NCBI GenBank assembly: GCA_029204225.1
Contig: CM055096.1
Coordinates: forward strand, 74,549,148-74,613,147
DNA: 64,000 bases
Reading direction: 5' to 3'
Origin: Diphasiastrum complanatum
Taxonomy: Eukaryota; Streptophyta; Lycopodiopsida; Lycopodiales; Lycopodiaceae
Shown in pieces: positions 57,573 to 64,000 of the stretch. The notes beneath the pieces are model-generated. The model saw only the letters and a list, made by a program, of their open reading frames with translations. It was not told the DNA's origin and made no database searches. The position numbers and the translations under genes were made by a program. How positions within the stretch are numbered: position 1 is the first letter of the stretch; every line of letters starts with the position of its first letter.

Positions 57573-58978
57573 TATTCAACCAAGACAAAACATCCTATGG
57601 AGTTGGAACATTCGGATGTTCATCTTTCTTTATCATTAGGCAAGGGAGGTGTTTCTTGCTTTACATGTACTGTTGATGGTTCCACAAGTTACATTTGGCT
57701 ATGTCTTGTATCTTCAAGTTTAATGGTGCATGTGTATGTTACATCATGCAAAACTTTATGGAGTTATGGAGCTAATGGTAGAAGTGCACTATATGGAGCC
57801 TTGTTCAACTATAAGCCTAAGGTTGTGTACCTTAGTGTTCTTGAAGGTTATTGCTTTGCATGTGGTTTCTTGGAAGGAAAGAAGGATGAAGATCCAAGTC
57901 TAATATGGATCATGGTTGGATGCTTATCCACCAAGGAAGGCTACAAAGCCTTTACACTCTCTATCTCAAAGGTGTTTGATCATGGAGAATTTATTGATTT
58001 TGAAAATCTATTTTCTATCTTGGAAGAGGCCGAGAGCACAGTGTCTCTTATTGCATCAAAAGTTCATTCTATTGAGAAAAGCCAACTTATGATGGGGTCG
58101 AGGTTTGAGGAGGAGTATCCTCAACATGCAAGTCCAAGTAGATCTTCTTTATTGTACAAGGCCGAGTCCTTGAGGATCTTATTTCATGGAAAAGAAAAGA
58201 TAAGTGAAGGTGGTATTCATTGTATTCTAGTCACCTATGGATCTCTTTCTTTTATTGATGATCTATCTTGCTTAGTTGAGATTTGCTTATCTTAAAGATC
58301 AAGTAAGACTATTCTAGTTTTGAATGAAGTCTTTAGTTTGGAGTTAGTTCTTGTCATTAGTGACTTGATTATGTTTCCAAAACATCTAGAAAGCAAGATA
58401 TTGTATCATCATTTGTATGCTCTTAAATTAGTAAGAGCAAGAATAAGAACAAGCTCAAACATATTGAAGAAGATGTTCTTGCATTTGAAGAGGCATCTTG
58501 TAAACTTCTTATGAGGTTAAGTGAAGCATCCATTGAGGACACTTACACTCTCAAGAGAGTATTTAGCCTCAATTTGATCAAGTTAGAGTATGGTTTCAAG
58601 ATTAAATCTTTTTTGGATAAAGTTCATAGAATTTGGACTAGTATAGCTAGCATGCTTAATCTTGAATATTGCTCATGGTATAATCTTGATCTATATGATC
58701 TTTGTGGTCATGATGAGGCATGGAAGCCTCGAATTTTTAATATTCTAATGTAGCCTTCTTCATGCAAAGGAACTTTGCAGACCCAGGATCTACATCAAGC
58801 ATGGAGGAGGCATATCAACATAGTGGCAAATTGGTTGAAAAAGATTTCTATCAAAGAGATCTTATCATGGACTTGGTAAGCGTGCTACTACGATGGATTC
58901 TTTGCTCATCCTCACTTCAAATGCAAAGCAAAGAATCCACACTCAAAGGATCTTCACCAACATCAGATAGATATATTT
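57573..58978 (+). pseudogene. Divergent integrase end and unrecognised DNA in place of RT
   Basis: An open 233-codon frame (57597-58295) contains a distorted copia integrase C-terminus: NYKPKVVYLSVLEGYCFACG then IWIMVGCLSTKEGYKAF stand where other copia elements have a KPKV...VFG...FVGY...GY block. After that nothing resembles RT or RNase H. Later frames (58511-58753, 58762-59052) have no known domain. So this element lacks pol and was non-autonomous, or lost pol by substitution with unrelated DNA. Confidence 0.6.
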
Positions 58979-58988
58979 TAAGGAGGAG
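58979..58988 (+). promoter_or_regulatory. Polypurine tract
   Basis: TAAGGAGGAG precedes the LTR start TGTTAAAAATTG. Confidence 0.82.
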
Positions 58989-59412
58989 TGTTAAAAATTG
59001 TAAAACATATCTATCATATGTTGTTGATGTTTGGGGGGTCCTACCCATATAAATACTTTGTACATATCCAAGGTATGTGAACTGAGCACATATCCTGGTA
59101 GAATTGGGCGAGTTTGGGTTAGGTAGATCAAATTCCAATGACATGCATAAAGTCTAGTTGGTCTAGTATGACATGCAATGATGTTGACAATGTCTAGTTT
59201 GACATGCATATAGAAATTCACATGGAATTGGTCAATTATGACCTTGTAGAAACTCGAGCCACAATAAATGCATTATGTCCTAAGTTTCTATTGTGAGATG
59301 CAAAGCATGCAAACACTCTAATGGACACATGCATGTAGTTTTGTACATGGCTAGTTGAGAAATTGCCATTTGGAGAAAGTAGGTAGAAGTTAGGTGCAAT
59401 CTGTGCATGCAA
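58989..59412 (+). repeat. 3' LTR, truncated
   Basis: It starts TGTTAAAAATTGTAAAAC. It matches 52420-52894 in reverse complement up to TGCATGCAAGCG, then diverges. A TATAAATA lies at 59048-59055. Confidence 0.75.
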
Positions 59413-60259
59413 GCGCCTTAAAGACCCTTTAATAATTTGTGCAAGATGTAGTTTATATTATTAAAATATTATAACACTAATACTTTTGACTTGCCATAAC
59501 GTTTTAGTAATAGCCTAGAAGTATATCATGTAACATATCGTTGGAAAGCCCTTGTCGAGCGCTTTCCAATGCACTAAGCTTCGCTAAATTCGGACTTACC
59601 ATTAAAAAGTTATGCCATTTTTAGTGTGGAATCAAAATGTGGACTCAAAAAGTTACGTTACGTAAATTTCAAATTTGAGTGTTTTGATTGGTCCATGTGT
59701 AAGAAAAATTGAGAAAAAATATCAAGAGAATCTTTACAAAGGGTCTTTTTTGGATTTAGAACTCCTCTAATGACTAGTACACTTGTAAAAAGTTGGTAGA
59801 ATTTCATGCATGACAAGTGACAAATGTCACATAGACTCTAGATGTCACTTTAGATGTCATTTTGAAATGGATGGATGTGGTTCTACCTTGAGCTACCTCA
59901 AACTCCATAAATATGTGTAGCTCTCCACACAATCAATGATGAAGAACCAAAGTTTTGTTGCTATCTCATGTCATTTTGGATCTAAACTAATATTGCTTGT
60001 TATCTCTCTAGTTTTCTCTCTCTAACTCGTGTTGAGACTAATGCTCATACACTAGAATCTTGTACTTTTATTCATTCTTTGATTCACTGCTATTATATTC
60101 TATTGATTAGCATGCTAGATTGTGAATTAGCCATTTCTTTTGAACTAGATCTTGTTGATCAATCTAGAATCAGGTTATAGTGCCAATCACAAAGCTTAAT
60201 CAAGATCAATCACTCTTGTGGACATTTCCCACACGTGTGAATTCTGGAAATTTTGTCAG
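59413..60259. other. AT-rich DNA, probably old LTR sequence
   Basis: No gene seen. Near 60010-60250 there are CTCTCTCTAACTCG and CACACGTGTGAA, as in the copia LTRs of this window, but no termini are clear. Confidence 0.35.
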
Positions 60260-60710
60260 ATGAAGCCCTCGGGTTGCATCATGTAGATTTCCTCTTCTAA
60301 GAAGCCATTCAAGAAAGCATTTGTCACATCCATTTGGCAGAGATCCCACTTGAACAAAATAGCAATGCAAATGATTAATCTAATAGTTACAAGCTTAGCT
60401 ACAGGTGCAAATGTTTCTTCATAATCCAATCCTTTTACTTGAAGAAATACTTTAGCAACAAGCCTAGCCTTGTACTTACTAATAGATCCATCTTGATTGT
60501 ACTTTATTCTATGAATCCACTTACATGCAAGTGGCTTCTTCCCTCTTGGAAGATTTAAAAGATTCCAAGTATGATTTTCTTCTAATGCATCATACTATAC
60601 TTGCATTGCATCTCTCCAAACGTTAGATCTATATGCTTCTTCAAAAGATGATGGTTCTTCAAGCAAAGTAGCTAAGAAGGAGTAAGAGGTAGAAGATGTA
60701 GAGTCTTCCT
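60260..60710 (-). pseudogene. Decayed copia RT fragment
   Basis: On the minus strand: LEENHTWNLLNLPRGKK, LACKWIHRIKYNQDGSI, KARLVAK, GLDYEETFAPVAKLVTIR, QMDVTNAFLNGFLEEEIYM, the N-terminal half of copia RT with its first catalytic Asp. At least one stop and a small shift interrupt it. It ends before the YVDD box. Confidence 0.9.
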
Positions 60711-62141
60711 TTTACTACTTAGCTTCTGCATGAAAGATCAATCCGTCTCAAATATATTGGAAGCTAGGGAAATAAGGTGATTCAGTCTATTGCTTGCATG
60801 CAGCGTTTTCTATGCCTCCACAAGTTTTACGGGCCACTTTGCAGATTAGACCATTGTTTCAGACAGAACTTATGTAAATTGCAGATGCCAAAATATTCTC
60901 AAAATATTCAGATAGAACTTCAGTAAATAGGAAAGACCAACTCCATAGTCGGTATGATAATAATCTCCCAAAAATAGAAATTCAGTACCATGAATCCAAT
61001 GGTCAACCTAGTTAACTCTTTACCAATGTAAGCTACTCCAATCATCTCAAAATAATTTACCGCTTCTTTGTATTCCAAGAGAAATAAACATTAACCTTAG
61101 AAGTTATTTAAATTACAGTTGTCAGAATATCCTCAAGATGGAAAATCAGAATAATAGTGAAGGCCTATCATCAAATCCAAACACCAGAGAACCAAAATCT
61201 TCATGTCAGCATCAAAAGAAATCATAAATTCAATTCCTGAACACCAAAAATAAAACAGTATAAGAATAATAGTGCAGGAACAGACCTACATACAAGAAAT
61301 GTAGATCCATTGTTTGCAAACTCTGGACTACGTTTACTGCTTATAGCGTCCTAAATAATGTTTGCTCCTTATCCAATGTTAATTATTTGCGCAACACCTC
61401 TACAAAAGACATGTAACAACAACAAAAAAGAGACAACCAAAGTCTATCAATACTTGTGGTACAATGACCACGTTTCCTGCATGTTGATTGAAGCAAAAGG
61501 CAAACAAAAAGCAAATTGAAAAGCAAACTGTAGCATGCAAGTCAGTATTTTCTCCATGCAAGCAAAAACAAAGCAAAGTGTATCATGCAAGACAATTCTT
61601 TTGACATGCATGATTTTGCATAAGAGAATCTTTAATTAAGGTCCAACACTAAAAACTTAAGACCACTACCATGCTTTTTCCTTTAACGTTGACTTTCTTC
61701 CAAACTTCATTGACCAACCTCAACACATATTATTGCCTTTGCAAAGCAATGCCAAAAAACAAGATAATCTTTAAGATCATGTCAAGCTTTACTTTAAAAT
61801 GATATAAAATTTCAGATCTGAAAAAATAATAATTAAAACATTTTGCTTTAATATGATTTATAAAAATATTGTAATGCTCAAACTCACCAAGAATCAAAAC
61901 ACTTCATATTTAAGCATATGCTCACAATAGCTTATGCTTTATGGCGAAGCTATAATGGACTTGAATTAAGTGAATAAAAAACACAAACTTAAATAGTTAG
62001 AGATGAAACTTTCCAAAAATTTCACCCACGAATTGAGTCATTAATTTATGGTTTGCATTGTGCATTACATCCATACATGCTGGCATGTAAAAAAGATGGC
62101 GGACGTGGGTTTTAATATTCGTTGCACATCTTTCCCATCCT

Positions 62142-62148
<7 letters not shown>
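60711..62148. other. AT-rich intergenic DNA, nothing recognised
   Basis: No domain, tRNA or repeat terminus is visible. It may include distal promoter sequence of the DUF604 gene. Confidence 0.4.

Positions 62149-62178
<30 letters not shown>
62149..62178 (+). repeat. (TC)15 microsatellite
   Basis: Thirty bases of TC after TCCCTCCC. About 0.7 kb upstream of the DUF604 coding start. Confidence 0.95.
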
Positions 62179-62181
<3 letters not shown>

Positions 62182-62875
62182 CGTTCTATTGTGCAGCATG
62201 AAGATACAGCGACCAATCAAACAAGTATATCTTTTAGCTACTAGCATATCCTTTAGCTACAGTTCAAGTTTGAAATGACTATCGAAGTACTGAAACTTTT
62301 AGACGGTCCTGACAAGAAACCTTTAGATCTCAAATGCAGGCTCTAGATCTAACAGGAATGGACTTAGATTTTAATTTGTAAGGCTATATGAGCAATTATA
62401 AGGGTGGCAACAACACATGTTGTGAATGCGATAGTTTGCATCAGTGGTATGACTTTCACGGAATCTCTCCGTTCATGGCTTCTTCAAATAGAAACCGCAT
62501 GTTCCTCAGTATAGCTATGTTGGTTTCTCATGTTTAGACATTGGAAATCTTTGAATATATTTCGGTCGTCCATACAAGAGGAGGAAAATGTTCCTCATGA
62601 GCAACTACCAAGAATTCTGGAGACTCAAAGGCTTCAATATTGCTGTAAGAGATTTGAGACAAAAAAAATATTTCAGGAAAACGTTTCCATGTTTCTTCAA
62701 ATTTTGCATCCACTGACTCTCTCAATCTCTACTTCATATGAATGAAGGATACACAAAATTAAGGCGAAATTCACGTTGCCCAGATTGCCGTCATTGTTGC
62801 AGGTTCAATCAGAATCCTATATTCTTAGTGATTATCGCAAGTATTAAGACGAGATAAGGTTGACAGTTGGTTCAT
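62179..62875. other. Upstream region of the DUF604 gene
   Basis: No clear TATA box or upstream exon could be fixed by eye. The short frame near 62530-62745 is not recognised. Confidence 0.35.
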
Positions 62876-63845
62876 ATGGGGCAGTGCGACCCGGATGTGA
62901 AAAAGGGTGTGCCAAGAAGCTTAAAATCACAAAATTTGGGAGCAAAAATCTATGGAGATTTTCAGCGAATGGCTATGCCCGGAAGGATTTGGCTGGCATT
63001 TGTTCTTGCAGGTGTCTGTGCATGTTCTACGGTGTATGTCCTTCAGACATTTGTCTTGAACAGTAGTTGCATCGATTCCTGGAAGACATGCAGCGACAGT
63101 GCGTGCTCCTTCGCAGATAAGACGTCTATAAAACTTCCAGGTAAGATCATCGATATCTCTTTGTATAGGAACTTATTCATACTCTATTTCTCGAGAAACT
63201 GACTGCAGGATCGTTTCAGACTGGTGGCCACATTGTACCGAAAGCTCTGAAGAAACTAAGCTATGCAACATTATGTTTGGGATTTCTGCAACCGCGGGCT
63301 CATGGAATAAACATGAAAGCTATCTCCAGCAATGGTGGAGGCCACAGATGAGAGGATTTGTATGGCTCGACGCACATACTGATAGCTGGTCAAAGTCCCT
63401 TCCTCCATTCAGAATCTCCGAACCCATCTCTCAATTTGGTCCAGCTACAGGAAATAAGAGGCAAAGCCTTGCCATAAGAACGTTCCGTATTGTCTCTGAA
63501 GCTTTTCGTATGCAGCTTCCCAATGTGCACTGGTTTGTTATAGCCGATGATGACACAATATTCGTGGCAGAAAACTTACTCCAAGTTTTGTCCAAATATG
63601 ATCATCGTATGTTCCACTATATTGGGCCTAAGTCAGAGAGCCACAGACAAAGCATTGGTCTTTCTCATAGGATAACAAAAGGAGGAGGAGGGTTTGTGAT
63701 CAGCTATGCCTTGGCTGCTGCTCTCGAGAAAATGCAGGATGATTGTCTAAAGAGGTACCCTTCTCTATACGGCCTGGATGAGAGGATCCAAGCATGCATG
63801 GCAGAGCTTGGAGTTCCTAAGAAAATAGAACCTGGATTTCATCCG
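62876..63845 (+). CDS. DUF604 (fringe-like) glycosyltransferase, 5' part of gene
   Basis: A type II membrane protein of the plant DUF604 family, related to fringe-like beta-1,3-glycosyltransferases and expected in the Golgi; acceptor unknown. Exon 1 is 62876-63140 and exon 2 is 63220-63845, separated by a 79-bp GT-AG intron. A hydrophobic anchor lies at about residues 37-60 (RIWLAFVLAGVCACSTVYV). Exon 2 encodes the domain: IMFGISATAGSW, WWRPQMRGFVWLD, the DDD metal-binding motif at 198-200 (FVIADDDTIFV), GGGGFVISYALA (about 243-254), DERIQACMAELGVP and EPGFHP at the donor. The family is usually 450-550 residues, so 297 here means the C-terminal part lies beyond the window. The start ATG (MGQCDPDV) is the first in frame; MAMPGR at residue 32 is an alternative. 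Confidence 0.87.
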
Positions 63846-64000
63846 GTAATCTTCTATTTGTCTATTTTGCTTCCCTACAGTTTTGGCATTTTCTCATAAT
63901 AATTTGATTGACAACCAAATGCTTTCTTAAGGGCACAATATTAGTGGTTTTATGTTCTCTTAATGGATTTTTGGTGACTATTCTGCCCATTTATGAACAG
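63846..64000 (+). other. Second intron of the DUF604 gene
   Basis: It begins GTAATC in phase 0 after EPGFHP. A pyrimidine-containing tract and ATGAACAG end exactly at base 64000, so the intron may close at the window edge (155 bp). Confidence 0.6.

Overview
Organism: this is nuclear DNA of a land plant with a large, repeat-rich genome. It carries an intron-containing cytosolic ribosomal protein uS5 gene with plant-type promoter boxes, the start of a plant DUF604 glycosyltransferase gene, a eukaryotic tRNA-Ala, and otherwise almost only Ty1/copia and Ty3/gypsy LTR retrotransposons. The C-terminus of the uS5 protein does not look like the flowering-plant form I know, so a fern, lycophyte or gymnosperm is possible; this is a weak inference. 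|| Layout: 1-2.3 kb is A-rich unannotated DNA, then tRNA-Ala(AGC) at 2297-2369. At 3.8-4.9 kb there is a decayed copia fragment and at 5.1 kb a pure (AG)50 tract. At 5.7-9.0 kb there are unrecognised gag-like remnants on the minus strand. At 9.9-23.7 kb there is a nested stack: a dead gypsy pol on the minus strand is split twice, by a 5.1-kb non-autonomous LTR element (11063-16149, target duplication ACCTC) and by a complete 5.86-kb copia element (16859-22721, one 1316-codon ORF, LTRs differing at one base in 654). At 23.7-25.2 kb lies a gypsy gag on the opposite strand. At 25.4-28.7 kb there is a short LTR element with a 655-bp solo LTR inside it (duplication GGTCT), and at 29.6-31.0 kb another solo LTR (duplication CATAG). 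At 32-39.7 kb there are truncated copia pieces in both orientations, with readable primer sites, polypurine tracts and LTRs. At 40.8-42.2 kb lies RPS2. At 43.5-60.7 kb there are more copia wreckage, inverted LTRs, and a gag-protease ORF that has lost its zinc knuckle and has no reverse transcriptase behind it. The window ends in the first two coding exons of a DUF604 gene, which runs off the right edge. || How it fits together: only the tRNA, RPS2 and the DUF604 gene look like host genes. The intact copia element is the only complete autonomous retroelement seen. Terminal repeats, primer sites and target duplications give a relative order: gypsy oldest, then the non-autonomous element (LTRs a few percent apart), then copia. 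Several copia families share LTR ends of the form TGTGAAAA...TTTTCACA and carry a 14-bp palindrome (TTCACACGTGTGAA or its CATG variant) in the LTR or leader. That motif, five repeated stem-loops in the leader of the non-autonomous element, and a head-to-head fused LTR at 54.5-55.1 kb are the most unusual things I saw. All boundaries were read by eye; identities are approximate unless counts are given.
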